A DNA stretch of 64,000 bases from assembly GCA_022823605.1 (NCBI GenBank), contig JAJEHS010000003.1, forward strand, positions 1 through 64,000, written 5' to 3'. Origin of the DNA: Paracoccaceae bacterium. Its GTDB lineage: Bacteria > Pseudomonadota > Alphaproteobacteria > Rhodobacterales > Rhodobacteraceae. Under the pieces are notes generated by a model. The model was not told where the DNA came from, ran no database searches, and saw only the letters and a list, made by a program, of their open reading frames with translations. Every line of letters begins with the position of its first letter. Positions within the stretch are counted from its first letter, which is position 1. Position numbers and translations under genes: made by a program. Of the stretch, positions 37,800 through 47,279 are shown piece after piece.

Positions 37800-39638
37800 T
37801 CAGGCCCTTAATTCCTCCTCCTGATCCTCCTCACCAGCCAATTGTCGGTGCCACATGGCATGGTATTTGCCATAAAGTTCCAACAATTCTTCATGGGTAC
37901 CCTGTTCAACAATTTCACCCTGTTCAAGAACAATGATCTTGTCAGAATGAACAATGGTGGAGAGTCTGTGGGCTATGGCGATAACCGTTCGACCAAAAGA
38001 CATTTCATTGAAACTGTCTTGGATTTCCTTTTCAGTTTCTGTATCAAGGGAAGAGGTTGCTTCATCCAACAGGATTATCGGCGGGTTCTTCAGCAGGGTA
38101 CGTGCAATTCCGACCCTCTGTTTCTCTCCACCTGACAGTTTCAAACCCCTTTCACCCACTTGGGTTTCATAACCCTCTGGCAATTCTGCAATGAAATCAT
38201 GCAATCTGGCTGATCGCGCAGCTTCCTCGACTTGCCTAGGATTGGGATCGGGAAGTCCGTAGGCAATGTTATAAAATATGGTTTCGTTAAAGAGGACTGT
38301 ATCTTGGGGTACGATACCAATCTGCTTGTGCAAACTACTCTGGGTTACATATCTAATGTCCTGATTGTCAATTTTCAGCGCCCCCTCGGTTACGTCATAG
38401 AAACGGAACAATAGTCTTCCTATCGTGGATTTGCCTGACCCCGAAGGACCGACAATTGCCACTGTCTCACCCGGATTGATGGTCAGGTTCACCCCTTTCA
38501 AAATTGAGCGATTGGCATAGTAGGAAAAGGAAACATTCTGGAATTCAATCTTGCCACCCCTTACCTCCAAGGGCTTCGCATCAGGACGGTCGGAGACCTC
38601 ATAGGGGGCATCGAGGAGATCAAACATTTCACCCATGTCAACAAGGGCTTGCCTTATTTCTCGATAAACCGTTCCTAGCCAGTTCAAGGGCATGGCCACC
38701 TGGATCATATAGGAGTTGACCAATACGAAATCGCCAACTGACAATTCTCCATTCTTGACCCCGATGGCAGCCATCAGCATGACGATTACGGTTCCCGTCG
38801 TAATGATTACGGATTGGCCAAGGTTGAGGGCCGCTAGGGAATATGTTGTTTTCAGGGAAGCGGTTTCGAATTTCTCCATTGAACTGTCATATCTCTGTGC
38901 TTCTCGTTCCTCGGCACCGAAATACTTGACTGTTTCATAATTCAACAGACTATCAATGGCTTTCTGGTTGGCGTCGGTATCCTGCTTGTTCATTTCCTTG
39001 CGAATCTGCACTCGCCATTCGGTTACCTTGAACGTAAACACAACATAAAGGGATATTGCTATCAGAATGGTGGCAAAGTACCAAAATCCCAAAACTATCC
39101 ACAAAACCGTACACACCATCAACAGCTGTAAGAGCAATGGTCCGATTGAAAATAAAACGAAACGGAGCAGCCAATCCACCCCCTTGACACCTCTTTCGAC
39201 TATTCTGGAGAGTCCGCCCGTCTTGCGGGTGATGTGATATCGGAGCGAAAGATTATGAATATGCTTGAACGTTTCCAGGGCAATCGTTCTTAATGCCCTT
39301 TGACCAACCTTGGCGAAGATGACATCCCGAAGTTGATGAAACAAGACACTCATTACCCGGGTTACACCATAAGCAATGGTTAAGGTTACAGCCCCGATGG
39401 CAACTACTCCCGCAATATCAATCGCCTCACCACTGGTTAAGGAATCAACGGCACCTTTGTAAATAAAAGGTATTCCTACGGTGATCAGTTCCGCTGTCAG
39501 CAGAGCAAGGAGTGCCAGCACGATACGCAAACGAAAGGCTGGGTTATTCTTTGGCCAAAGGAAGGGTGTAACCCTGCGCAGGATTCGCATCCCGCTTTTT
39601 CTGGCTTGTAATTCCTTTGATTCAACTGCTTCGTTCAT
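37800..39638 (-). CDS. Atm1-type ABC exporter (fused permease-ATPase)
   Basis: 612 residues: six-helix membrane domain (about residues 35-320), then ATPase. Walker A GPSGSGKSTIG, signature LSGGEKQRVGIAR, Walker B IILLDEATSSLD. RVTPFLWPKNN and the AELITVGIPFIYKGAVDSL region match the Atm1/HMT1 branch. Relatives export glutathione-linked sulfur or iron-sulfur precursors, or metal-glutathione adducts. Single gene. Confidence 0.88.
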   Translation of the reverse strand: MNEAVESKELQARKSGMRILRRVTPFLWPKNNPAFRLRIVLALLALLTAELITVGIPFIYKGAVDSLTSGEAIDIAGVVAIGAVTLTIAYGVTRVMSVLFHQLRDVIFAKVGQRALRTIALETFKHIHNLSLRYHITRKTGGLSRIVERGVKGVDWLLRFVLFSIGPLLLQLLMVCTVLWIVLGFWYFATILIAISLYVVFTFKVTEWRVQIRKEMNKQDTDANQKAIDSLLNYETVKYFGAEEREAQRYDSSMEKFETASLKTTYSLAALNLGQSVIITTGTVIVMLMAAIGVKNGELSVGDFVLVNSYMIQVAMPLNWLGTVYREIRQALVDMGEMFDLLDAPYEVSDRPDAKPLEVRGGKIEFQNVSFSYYANRSILKGVNLTINPGETVAIVGPSGSGKSTIGRLLFRFYDVTEGALKIDNQDIRYVTQSSLHKQIGIVPQDTVLFNETIFYNIAYGLPDPNPRQVEEAARSARLHDFIAELPEGYETQVGERGLKLSGGEKQRVGIARTLLKNPPIILLDEATSSLDTETEKEIQDSFNEMSFGRTVIAIAHRLSTIVHSDKIIVLEQGEIVEQGTHEELLELYGKYHAMWHRQLAGEEDQEEELRA

Positions 39639-39743
39639 ACATCATTCCTGTTTTACTTTGATATAGGAATTCGGCCCGTCGAATTACACCAAGGCCTGAG
39701 ATAAACCACAAAATAGGGAACAGAACTGTATATTGCAGGCAGA

Positions 39744-40097
39744 TTATCCAAAAATCTGGTAAATCCCGGCTGCAATCTCGCTTTCCAAAGGAAAGGAGAG
39801 CATCCCCATTACCGAATATCCCAGAAGCCAGGGCATCAGATAAAATCTGATCATGAAGAAAAACCAGGCAACAAATAATGGAACCATTGGTGGGATCAGG
39901 AATGAGGGGGTAACGGGTTTGAATACTTTGAGGATGGGGTCGGTCAGCTTTACAAAAGCCTTCATGAAGAAAAAAGGACTGTCTAGGGGAAGGAACAGGT
40001 TCATGCCAAAGCGACCAATCAAGGTCCACATGATCATTCCCATTATATAATCAAAAATTAAAACCCAGGCTGGAAATGCACCTAGAGTACCGGTCAT
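39744..40097 (-). CDS. Small membrane protein, YggT-like
   Basis: 117 residues with two to three hydrophobic segments. The middle LTDPILKVFKPVTPSFLIPP with repeated DP/P motifs resembles the YggT family, integral membrane proteins of poorly known role, sometimes tied to osmotic or division functions. The match is by pattern only. It follows the symporter gene on the same strand, but a strong hairpin separates the two. Confidence 0.55.
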   Translation of the reverse strand: MTGTLGAFPAWVLIFDYIMGMIMWTLIGRFGMNLFLPLDSPFFFMKAFVKLTDPILKVFKPVTPSFLIPPMVPLFVAWFFFMIRFYLMPWLLGYSVMGMLSFPLESEIAAGIYQIFG

Positions 40098-40114
40098 ATC
40101 TCATCCAATATAAA

Positions 40115-40140
40115 TTGGGCAGGATAAGCATCCTGCCCAA
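40115..40140 (-). terminator. Terminator after the symporter operon
   Basis: TTGGGCAGGAT (40115-40125) pairs perfectly with ATCCTGCCCAA (40130-40140) across a four-base loop, 24 bases after the symporter stop. On the minus strand TTTATATT follows. Confidence 0.7.
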
Positions 40141-40163
40141 AATGATTTTCTGTAAAATTCAGT

Positions 40164-41990
40164 TTAGTGGGTTTTATCGAGGATTGCACGACCGGTTGGG
40201 TCACGAACCTCGTCAACCATATCCTGAATTTCCTTGGGCGGTGGCTCGGTAGCCAAGCTTACTACAACCATTGCAACCAGACTGACGGGCATACCGATGA
40301 TAGCAAACCTCAGATGGTCGATACCAAACCATTCGGCACCACCTGCAAACCTGATGTAATACAGATAAAGCGAACCGGCAAGGAAGCCACAGATCATGCC
40401 GGCGACTGCACCAGCTCTGTTGGCTCGTTTCCACCAGACACCAAGTACAAGCGGAAAGAACAGTCCTGAAGCCGCAAAGTCAAAGGCCCAGGCCACAGCA
40501 CCCAAAATACCTGTCAAACGCAAACTGGCAACAAGAGCAGCTAGAATACCGATACCGATCAAGAGAACACGAGCAACGATCAAACGCTTTCTTGTGTCGG
40601 CATTCGGATCGATGATCTTGTAGTAAAGGTCATGGCTGAGTGCGTTGGCAATAGCCAGGAGCAGACCGTCGGCGGTTGACATTGCTGCCGCCATACCACC
40701 GGCTGCAACCAATCCGGAAATAACATAGGGAAGCCCTGCGATCTCTGGAGTGGCCAACACGACGATGTCAGGTCGCATGAAGAATTCATTGACCTGTAGA
40801 ATGCCATCTCCATTACCATCAGCTACTGCAAGGAATCCGACATCAGCCCAGTTCTGGACCCATGCAAGACTCTGAACCTCGGCAATGGAGTCACCTATGA
40901 TGCCAGTTGCAAGATTCGGATCAAGAATCTGCAATTTGGTCAGTGTAGCCAAAGCGGGTGCAGTGAAGTAGAGAAGGAAAATGAAGAACAGCGACCAGGA
41001 AACTGATTTTCTGGCATCACGCACTGATGGAGTGGTAAAATATCTCATCAGAATGTGTGGAAGCGATGCAGTACCTGTCATCATACAGAGTGCCAGGGTG
41101 AAGAACTTCCAACTTGCCATTCCGCCAGCCGGATCATTGTGCAGGGTTGTCAAAACCCTGACCCCGCCAACGCCTGGATCAGCAGTAGCAGCCATACCGA
41201 CATTCCATTGGGCTTCCAGTTCGGCAATTCTTTGAACAGCTTCACCATAGCCGAAGTGGGGTATGATACCAAAGCCCTGGACGTTTGACATCCAGATAAC
41301 AGGTACCAGATAGGCAATGATCAAAACGATGTATTGCGCGACCTGTGTCCAGGTAACAGCTCTCATACCACCCAGCATTGAGCAGAGAAGAATACCCAGC
41401 AAACCAAACCAAACACCAAACTCGAAAGGAATGTGAAGAGCTCGGGCAGCGATGGTTCCTGAAGCATTGATCTGTGCAGTCACATAGGTAAATGATGCTA
41501 CAAACAGAATGATGACGGCTACAAATCTGGCCAGGTTACCGCCGTATCTGGTTCCAATGAAGTCAGGTACGGTATAACAACCAAATTTCCGCAGGTAAGG
41601 TGCCATCAGTGAGTTGACGAGAACGTAACCTCCTGTCCAACCTACAACGAAGGCCAGATAGCCATGACCACCGAAGTAAATTCCCCCGGCCAAGGCCACA
41701 AAAGACGCTCCCGACATCCAGTCGGCTGCGGTTGCCATACCATTGAATACCGGAGGCACTTCTCGCCCTGCCACATAATAGGCACCTACGTTCATGGTTC
41801 TTGAGAGCCATCCGATAGCTGCATAAATGAAGACGGTAAAGGCAACAAAAAGGATGCCGATAGTATCAGCACCTACACCCATCTGCTCCAGTATGGCCAT
41901 GATGATAATGAACACGATGAAACCACCAGTGTACATTCCGTAAATTTTAGGTAGATTGTTGATAAAATCTCTTGGTTTATCTTCTGCCAT
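40164..41990 (-). CDS. Sodium:solute symporter, VC_2705/ActP-like, with an EF-hand loop
   Basis: 608-residue SSS-family carrier for acetate or another short carboxylate. AGREVPPVFNGMATAADWMS and VPDFIGTRYGGNLARF are family hallmarks. About 13 hydrophobic segments. A hydrophilic loop contains a 12-residue canonical EF-hand sequence (DGNGDGILQVNE). It acts with the DUF4212 partner encoded 13 bases upstream. Substrate not certain; no acs gene is adjacent. Confidence 0.87.
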   Translation of the reverse strand: MAEDKPRDFINNLPKIYGMYTGGFIVFIIIMAILEQMGVGADTIGILFVAFTVFIYAAIGWLSRTMNVGAYYVAGREVPPVFNGMATAADWMSGASFVALAGGIYFGGHGYLAFVVGWTGGYVLVNSLMAPYLRKFGCYTVPDFIGTRYGGNLARFVAVIILFVASFTYVTAQINASGTIAARALHIPFEFGVWFGLLGILLCSMLGGMRAVTWTQVAQYIVLIIAYLVPVIWMSNVQGFGIIPHFGYGEAVQRIAELEAQWNVGMAATADPGVGGVRVLTTLHNDPAGGMASWKFFTLALCMMTGTASLPHILMRYFTTPSVRDARKSVSWSLFFIFLLYFTAPALATLTKLQILDPNLATGIIGDSIAEVQSLAWVQNWADVGFLAVADGNGDGILQVNEFFMRPDIVVLATPEIAGLPYVISGLVAAGGMAAAMSTADGLLLAIANALSHDLYYKIIDPNADTRKRLIVARVLLIGIGILAALVASLRLTGILGAVAWAFDFAASGLFFPLVLGVWWKRANRAGAVAGMICGFLAGSLYLYYIRFAGGAEWFGIDHLRFAIIGMPVSLVAMVVVSLATEPPPKEIQDMVDEVRDPTGRAILDKTH

Positions 41991-42003
41991 TATTCTATCC
42001 CCC

Positions 42004-42282
42004 TTAACCTTCTAACCCAGCTTCGTCATCAATGCGATCTTGCATTTTGTTATGAACGAAAATGAGAATTACAAAAATAGCCAGGGAACCTTGAACAGCA
42101 AGGTAATACCCGAGCGGAAAACCAATAAACGAGATCTGGTTGAGCCCACCTGCAAACAGATGAACTATCAACGCAAAAATAGCCCATATTGCCAAAACTA
42201 CAATCGTCAGATTGCGAGTTCTGGACCAATGCGCCTCTCTCGCCTGCTGAACAGCAGGTGATTTTGATGTGTTATCGGCCAT
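42004..42282 (-). CDS. DUF4212 small subunit of the sodium:solute symporter
   Basis: 92 residues with two transmembrane helices (LTIVVLAIWAIFALIVHLFAG and YYLAVQGSLAIFVILIFVH areas). FIGFPLGYYLAVQGS is the DUF4212 hallmark. ATG 42282 has AGGAGG with good spacing; an upstream in-frame start at 42327 is unlikely. Always found before VC_2705-type symporters and probably a partner subunit. Confidence 0.88.
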   Translation of the reverse strand: MADNTSKSPAVQQAREAHWSRTRNLTIVVLAIWAIFALIVHLFAGGLNQISFIGFPLGYYLAVQGSLAIFVILIFVHNKMQDRIDDEAGLEG

Positions 42283-42430
42283 AAAGCCTCCTTGAATTAA
42301 AACTCCTGAGAGCCAAATTAAAAACAAAGGTTCAGGTTAAAAACCCAATTGGGTTTTAACCCAAATTTTCAGATATTGCAAACGGCTTATTAAATACCTG
42401 GTCACAAATTTTGAACCCCTTAACTATTGT

Positions 42431-43072
42431 ATGAAAAACTTTTTTCTAGACCTTTACCGTGATTTAATTCGAATTATCCATGCCCGATTGGATAATTCAG
42501 AGCTGGAAGGGACCGAAAAACTTATTGAATTTATCCACTCAAGGGCAGCCTATGTCGCCCAGACTTCTCTGTATGGATATTTAAAAACAAGAATGGGCAG
42601 GCAATATGTTGACATTTTCAAGGATGAATTTTTTGCACCTTCCCTGAATAAGGCAAAATGGGAATTGTATTTTGCCTGTGTTTCCGATTTAACGGTTTAT
42701 GCTATTTCAAACATCGTCACCAACTCCAATCTCGCTGATGAAGAAATTTCCAACAAGGCAAAATTCATTTTTGATGAATGTGTGGCAAGAACCCTTGATG
42801 ACAATTGCCCCCCGGTAATCATGACCCAGGCTAAGAATAGTTTTACGAACAGAAGTCAAATTACCATTTGGGCGAATGCTGCCATTGGAGAGAATGCCTT
42901 TTCGCTCAGTCCCGAAACCCTGGCCAACTCCTCTCCGGTTACCGAAGAGTTTCAGGAACTCGATCGGGAAATAGTTTTGAATTCGGTCAGGTTCAGATGG
43001 AACAATATTCGGGAAGAGTTTCAAAAACGCTATAGCAGAGACAAAATATTGGATTCTTGGCAAAGCGGGTAG
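42431..43072 (+). CDS. Conserved-looking protein of unknown function
   Basis: 213 residues, soluble, probably all helical. I do not recognise a domain. Visible features: a basic N-terminus (FFLDLYRDLIRIIHARLD), a middle YLKTRMGRQYVDIFKDEFFAPSLNKAKW, and a C-terminal FRWNNIREEFQKRYS. ATG 42431 lacks a clear ribosome-binding site. It diverges from the DUF4212/symporter operon across 148 bases. Confidence 0.6.
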   Translation: MKNFFLDLYRDLIRIIHARLDNSELEGTEKLIEFIHSRAAYVAQTSLYGYLKTRMGRQYVDIFKDEFFAPSLNKAKWELYFACVSDLTVYAISNIVTNSNLADEEISNKAKFIFDECVARTLDDNCPPVIMTQAKNSFTNRSQITIWANAAIGENAFSLSPETLANSSPVTEEFQELDREIVLNSVRFRWNNIREEFQKRYSRDKILDSWQSG

Positions 43073-43082
43073 GAATTCGCCT

Positions 43083-43100
43083 TTGGCATTTTGCCAATTT
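43083..43100 (+). terminator. Small hairpin between convergent genes
   Basis: TTGGCA (43083-43088) pairs with TGCCAA (43092-43097), followed by TTT. Placed between the convergent stops at 43072 and 43102. Short stem, weak candidate. Confidence 0.35.
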
Positions 43101-43101
43101 C

Positions 43102-44106
43102 CTAATCCAGATTAATTTCCTCAACAAGGGTTTCGATTACCCGTAAGTTGTCCCTTGTTTTGGTTGCAATTTCCTCCGGGGATTTACGGGGTACAACCCA
43201 ACCAAGCATGGCCAACCTTCGCAAGAGGACAAAAACATTCAATAAATCCCAGGAATTTTCGGAGAGGAAACGTTTTTTCTGATAACCAATTTTAAGCCAA
43301 CCAGCCAATCTCGTGTATGATGGAAAAGGATAAAACCTATAAAGAGGTACAGCCAAATCATACATTCGAAAACCATATCCAGAGTCATCATAATCAATAA
43401 TGATCGGGTAGCCATCGGCGACAAGTACATTTTCTGCAATCACATCAGCATGGATCAGGCCGTAATCTGCCCCATCATCCAAAAATTGTTCCAATCGTGT
43501 GATGAGTTTGGATTTCAAATCCAGCAAGAATTTTTTTTCGACCTTGGTGAGCACTGGATTTTCCCAAAACCTTCCCCAAAGCGGGTTAGTACCCAAAAAT
43601 CCTTTGATATCCCAACTGCTTCGTTCAAATTCCGCAGGAATTTCAAAGGAATCTGTTGCATTGTGGATATCAGCAATCACTTCTCCAAGTCGGCAGTAGA
43701 TTTTATCTATTGCTGGTGAATCCCCAGGGTGTTCTTCATGTAATACATGCAAGGAATCACCTGCTATCCAAGTGATCATGGTTGCCTGAAGATTGTTTGT
43801 TGTTGGCGTAATATATTGACCACTCCTGTTTTTTATTGGTTCCGGAGTTTGTATTCCTTGCTCAAAAAGAAAGGCCATCCACTTGAGTTCAGACAAAATT
43901 CCCAAACTGGACTGATAATTCGGTCGATGAATACGTAGAACGGCTTTTTTTCCAGGGTTTTCAACAACTTCAAAAATAATATTTTCACTTACATTCAATA
44001 AGTTGTTGATTGTATAGCCCGGGTATTCTGAAATGGCTTCGGAAGCTGCTCCAATGGCAGTTTCTGTATCAATTGTGATTTCTGGCAAGGCTATCCAACA
44101 CTTCAT
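43102..44106 (-). CDS. APH-fold small-molecule kinase (hydroxylysine/homoserine-kinase-like)
   Basis: 334 residues of the aminoglycoside-phosphotransferase/choline-kinase fold. The catalytic loop is LIHADVIAENVLV (HxDxxxxN), followed by IIIDYDDSGYG (metal Asp). It overlaps the class III aminotransferase by 38 bases, so the two are translationally coupled. In animals a hydroxylysine kinase of this fold feeds a phospho-lyase of the same aminotransferase family, and bacterial fusions of the two exist. I infer ATP phosphorylation of an amino alcohol whose product the neighbour then eliminates. Confidence 0.8.
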   Translation of the reverse strand: MKCWIALPEITIDTETAIGAASEAISEYPGYTINNLLNVSENIIFEVVENPGKKAVLRIHRPNYQSSLGILSELKWMAFLFEQGIQTPEPIKNRSGQYITPTTNNLQATMITWIAGDSLHVLHEEHPGDSPAIDKIYCRLGEVIADIHNATDSFEIPAEFERSSWDIKGFLGTNPLWGRFWENPVLTKVEKKFLLDLKSKLITRLEQFLDDGADYGLIHADVIAENVLVADGYPIIIDYDDSGYGFRMYDLAVPLYRFYPFPSYTRLAGWLKIGYQKKRFLSENSWDLLNVFVLLRRLAMLGWVVPRKSPEEIATKTRDNLRVIETLVEEINLD

Positions 44107-45361
44107 CAAGGGTATTGATCAGGAAATCAATCTCCTGATTTTCTATGGGCAGGGGAGGCCTGATCTTCAGGATGGATTTGTGGCGGCCCAATGAATTGAT
44201 CAAAACACCTTTTTCACGCATTGAATTAACTATTTGCTTGGTCAGGTGAGCATCGGGATTTCCTTCTCTGTCACATACTTCTGCACCGAAAAACAAACCT
44301 GATCCCCGGGCAACACCTAGGCAATCATATTTAGCTACCAGATCATTGAGTTTGTCGAGGGCCCTTTGACCAACCGTGTAGGCATGTTGAACCAGGTTTT
44401 CCTCTTCAATCACCTTAAGGGTTGTCTGGGCTGCGGTCATGGCTACAGGATTTCCTCCGAAGGTATTGAAATAACTGAACCTTTTTCGGAAAATCCCTAT
44501 GTTTTCATTGCTTGAAACAATTGCAGCAACCGGATAACCGTTACCCATAGGCTTGCCTAGGGTTACTATGTCCGGTTCGAAGCCAATCGACTGGTGTCCC
44601 CACCAGTTATTGCCAACCCTGCCAAAACCAGGCTGTACCTCATCGGCAATAACAAGTCCACCAGCCGATCTGACCTTGGCGATTATTGGTTCCAGAAATC
44701 CCTTGCGAAGCGTTGGAAAACCTTCATTTGCAAAAAAGGGACAAATGATCAGACAGGCCAACCCAACTCCTGATGCCTGAAACTCATCAATTTTTTCCTG
44801 CACAATTCCGGCAAGTTTTTCATTTTCGCTTTCATCAATTTTGTCATAACGTGTTTTAGTTCCGATCGGGCTGGGTATCTGGCTTATAATATTACTATAA
44901 CCCCCTATGGGTTCAGTTCTTGACCCGATTTGACTTACCAGTGAGGTATTGCCATGGTAGGTGTTGTCAGTGCAAAGTATCCCTTTGTTTCCGGAAATGA
45001 CTTGAGCCATTCTCAATGCAACATCATTGGCCTCCGAACCACTGCACGCGATGATGGCAGAAGTAAATTTTTCACTGAACTTGGAAGTAAGATGATCAAC
45101 ATAATCCAGAATACCCTCGTGCAAGTATCTGGTATGGGTATTGAGTGTTGAGCTTTGATTATAAATGGCTTCTACAACCTTTGGATGACAATGCCCCACA
45201 TGCGGAACATTGTTGTAGCAATCCAGATATTTCTTTCCAGACTTGTCCCAGAGCCAAACACCTTTACCTCTTACAATATGAACAGGATCTTCATAGAAGG
45301 TTGGAACATTAGGTCCAAGCAGGTTTGTTCTGCGCTCCAGCAATGTTGAATGAGTTTCCAT
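44069..45361 (-). CDS. Class III aminotransferase fold enzyme, phospho-lyase type
   Basis: 430 residues. The PLP Lys is in TLGKPMGNGYPVAAI; LVIADEVQPGFGRVG and GSEANDVALRMA are cofactor motifs. EVQPGFGR and GKPMGNG are the form seen in AGXT2L-type ethanolamine-phosphate and 5-phosphohydroxylysine phospho-lyases rather than in ornithine or GABA transaminases. Coupled to the kinase gene downstream. The likely reaction is elimination of phosphate and ammonia to give an aldehyde; the substrate is inferred, not shown. Confidence 0.82.
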   Translation of the reverse strand: METHSTLLERRTNLLGPNVPTFYEDPVHIVRGKGVWLWDKSGKKYLDCYNNVPHVGHCHPKVVEAIYNQSSTLNTHTRYLHEGILDYVDHLTSKFSEKFTSAIIACSGSEANDVALRMAQVISGNKGILCTDNTYHGNTSLVSQIGSRTEPIGGYSNIISQIPSPIGTKTRYDKIDESENEKLAGIVQEKIDEFQASGVGLACLIICPFFANEGFPTLRKGFLEPIIAKVRSAGGLVIADEVQPGFGRVGNNWWGHQSIGFEPDIVTLGKPMGNGYPVAAIVSSNENIGIFRKRFSYFNTFGGNPVAMTAAQTTLKVIEEENLVQHAYTVGQRALDKLNDLVAKYDCLGVARGSGLFFGAEVCDREGNPDAHLTKQIVNSMREKGVLINSLGRHKSILKIRPPLPIENQEIDFLINTLDEVLDSLARNHN

Positions 45362-45866
45362 AAAATCTGACTATAAAATTGATCTGCTGCAGTCCCGATA
45401 AATTCAGGACAAGGAATTTAACGGGAAGAAGAATTTAATTCAAAGATGTTTTAAGCCTATTCCTGGATTATTCAAACCAGCATTACAAAAATCTTGACCT
45501 CGTTATGCTGATTTAGTGATTCACCGTAAACATCCCATCAAAAATGGGTAACAATCATCAGGTTCACAAAGGCCGTTCTTGGGTTGTTCCAAGAAAGGAA
45601 AGGGCTTGTAGATCAGTTGCAATCAATGAAATTCCTGCATATTCCGAAAATCGATGAATGGGAGTACCTGCAAAGTTACATTTTAACGGTAATTGCTACT
45701 AATTAAGTAAACATTTACTTTCCACTGAATATTTGAATTACGTTGGAGTATATATTGACCATTATTGTTATTGTAATTCCGATGTAGTCAATTTTTAAAA
45801 GAGAGTTTTGCAGAATTTGAAAACCAACTTGAAACATCAACCTTTTCGCCAAAGAATTTACCCTTT
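45362..45866. other. Long intergenic region with inverted repeats
   Basis: 505 bases, AT-rich, no gene seen. It contains TTCTTGG-GTTGTT-CCAAGAA (45576-45595), a 16-base palindrome at 45705-45720, and GAATTAC (45735-45741) opposite GTAATTC (45773-45779). It must hold the promoter of the aminotransferase-kinase pair on the minus strand and of the membrane protein on the plus strand. Confidence 0.55.
45705..45720. promoter_or_regulatory. Candidate operator palindrome
   Basis: AAGTAAA-CA-TTTACTT is a perfect 7+2+7 inverted repeat 146 bases before the membrane-protein gene, of the kind bound by TetR- or LacI-type dimers. No regulator gene is adjacent. Confidence 0.4.
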
Positions 45867-47279
45867 ATGACTAAATTTGCCTTTCAAGTACTTGTAATAC
45901 TTCTTTTGCCGATCAGAGCTTTTTCACATGCCTCAGAGCAAACCTTTGTTCTGCTTTTACCGACTGAAGTTTACTCCACAATAGGAGTAGCCATAGTTAT
46001 TCTTACTATAATTCTACTGTTCATTATCCCAGAAAACTTAGCAGACAGATTCGTTTCATCTTCAGTCCTGCTCTGTAAATTTTATTTTCCAGAGAGGTTG
46101 CAAAATACCATCTCATTCTTGTCTACCCTGTTATTTGGATTTCTAGTCTATTCAGGATTATTTGGAACTACTAATCCCCTTACCAACCTGCTTCCAGTTT
46201 TTGTCTGGACTATCTGGTGGATGGTAATTTTTACTCTGCAAGGTTTAGTTGGTAATATTTGGTCATCCATAAACCCTTGGACAGGATTTTATCGAATTCT
46301 AATTCAACCCTTCATTTCTGTACCGTTATTATCCCTTCCATCAAAACTAGGAGTTTTACCAGCAACTGTTGCCTATTTTTGCTTTGTTGCTTTCTTGTTG
46401 GCTGACCCAGCTCCTGATCAACCTGCCAGATTGGCCTATTTTGCAGGTGGTTATTGGCTTTACACGGTTTTAGGTTTAGTCTTGTTTGGTGAAAAGGTTT
46501 GGCTTGCGAGAGGTGAATGCTTCACCATTCTGTTTCATTTTCTGGCCAGGATTTCACCAATTTGTTTATCGGATCATCAATTAAAGCTCTGTTTTCCCTG
46601 TTCACGACTTGTTGTTGGGCAAGCCCCTACTTTGTCTCAATCTTTACTTGTTTTAGTTGCACTTGCCACAAGTAGTTTTGATGGTTTGAATGAAACTTTC
46701 TGGTGGTTATCAACAATAGGTGTCAATCCATTGGAGTTTCCGGGAAGATCTGCTGTAATTTCTTCAACTATCTTTGGAATTGGTGGAGCTATAACTCTTT
46801 TGATAGTGGCATTTACAACCTGTATCTGGTTGGGCATCACGTTAAGTAAGAAATTTGTCGATATTGAAACCAAACCAAGTCTAATCAAAGTTTTCCCCTT
46901 ACTGGCTTTCTCACTCTTTCCAATTGCCTTTGGTTACCATGTGGCTCATTATTTCCCATCTTTTTTGGTGAATATTCAGTATGCTATTGTCGGGTTGTCT
47001 GACCCATTTTCAGTAGGTGCGAATTATTTTGGCTTGGATTCCCATTTTGTAACAACAGGATTCTTCAATACTTATTATACAGTCAGGGTTATTTGGCTTA
47101 TCCAAGGGGCATGCATTGTATTGGGGCATGTATTATCAGTAGTCACATGTCATGCGATGGTCACAAGAATTTTTCCAGGAAGTAGTGCAATTATTTTTGC
47201 CCAAATTCCCATATCAGTACTAATGGTTTTATACACGACCTTAAGCCTTTGGTTACTTTCCTCACCAAGAGGAGTATAA
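45867..47279 (+). CDS. Polytopic membrane protein of unknown function
   Basis: 470 residues with about 10-12 hydrophobic segments and an N-terminal signal-like stretch ending AFSHASE. LVGNIWSSINPWTGFYRIL resembles a segment I recall in large membrane proteins annotated after the fenitrothion hydrolase FedB, a weak match. Strongly AT-rich and Leu/Phe/Ile-rich. It is upstream of, and on the same strand as, the second HAAT importer but 493 bases away, so cotranscription is uncertain. Confidence 0.65.
   Translation: MTKFAFQVLVILLLPIRAFSHASEQTFVLLLPTEVYSTIGVAIVILTIILLFIIPENLADRFVSSSVLLCKFYFPERLQNTISFLSTLLFGFLVYSGLFGTTNPLTNLLPVFVWTIWWMVIFTLQGLVGNIWSSINPWTGFYRILIQPFISVPLLSLPSKLGVLPATVAYFCFVAFLLADPAPDQPARLAYFAGGYWLYTVLGLVLFGEKVWLARGECFTILFHFLARISPICLSDHQLKLCFPCSRLVVGQAPTLSQSLLVLVALATSSFDGLNETFWWLSTIGVNPLEFPGRSAVISSTIFGIGGAITLLIVAFTTCIWLGITLSKKFVDIETKPSLIKVFPLLAFSLFPIAFGYHVAHYFPSFLVNIQYAIVGLSDPFSVGANYFGLDSHFVTTGFFNTYYTVRVIWLIQGACIVLGHVLSVVTCHAMVTRIFPGSSAIIFAQIPISVLMVLYTTLSLWLLSSPRGV

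Noticed and set aside
45576-45595. Terminator for the aminotransferase or membrane-protein transcript
   Set aside because: The 7-bp stem is perfect, but no T-run follows on either strand and it lies upstream of both genes.
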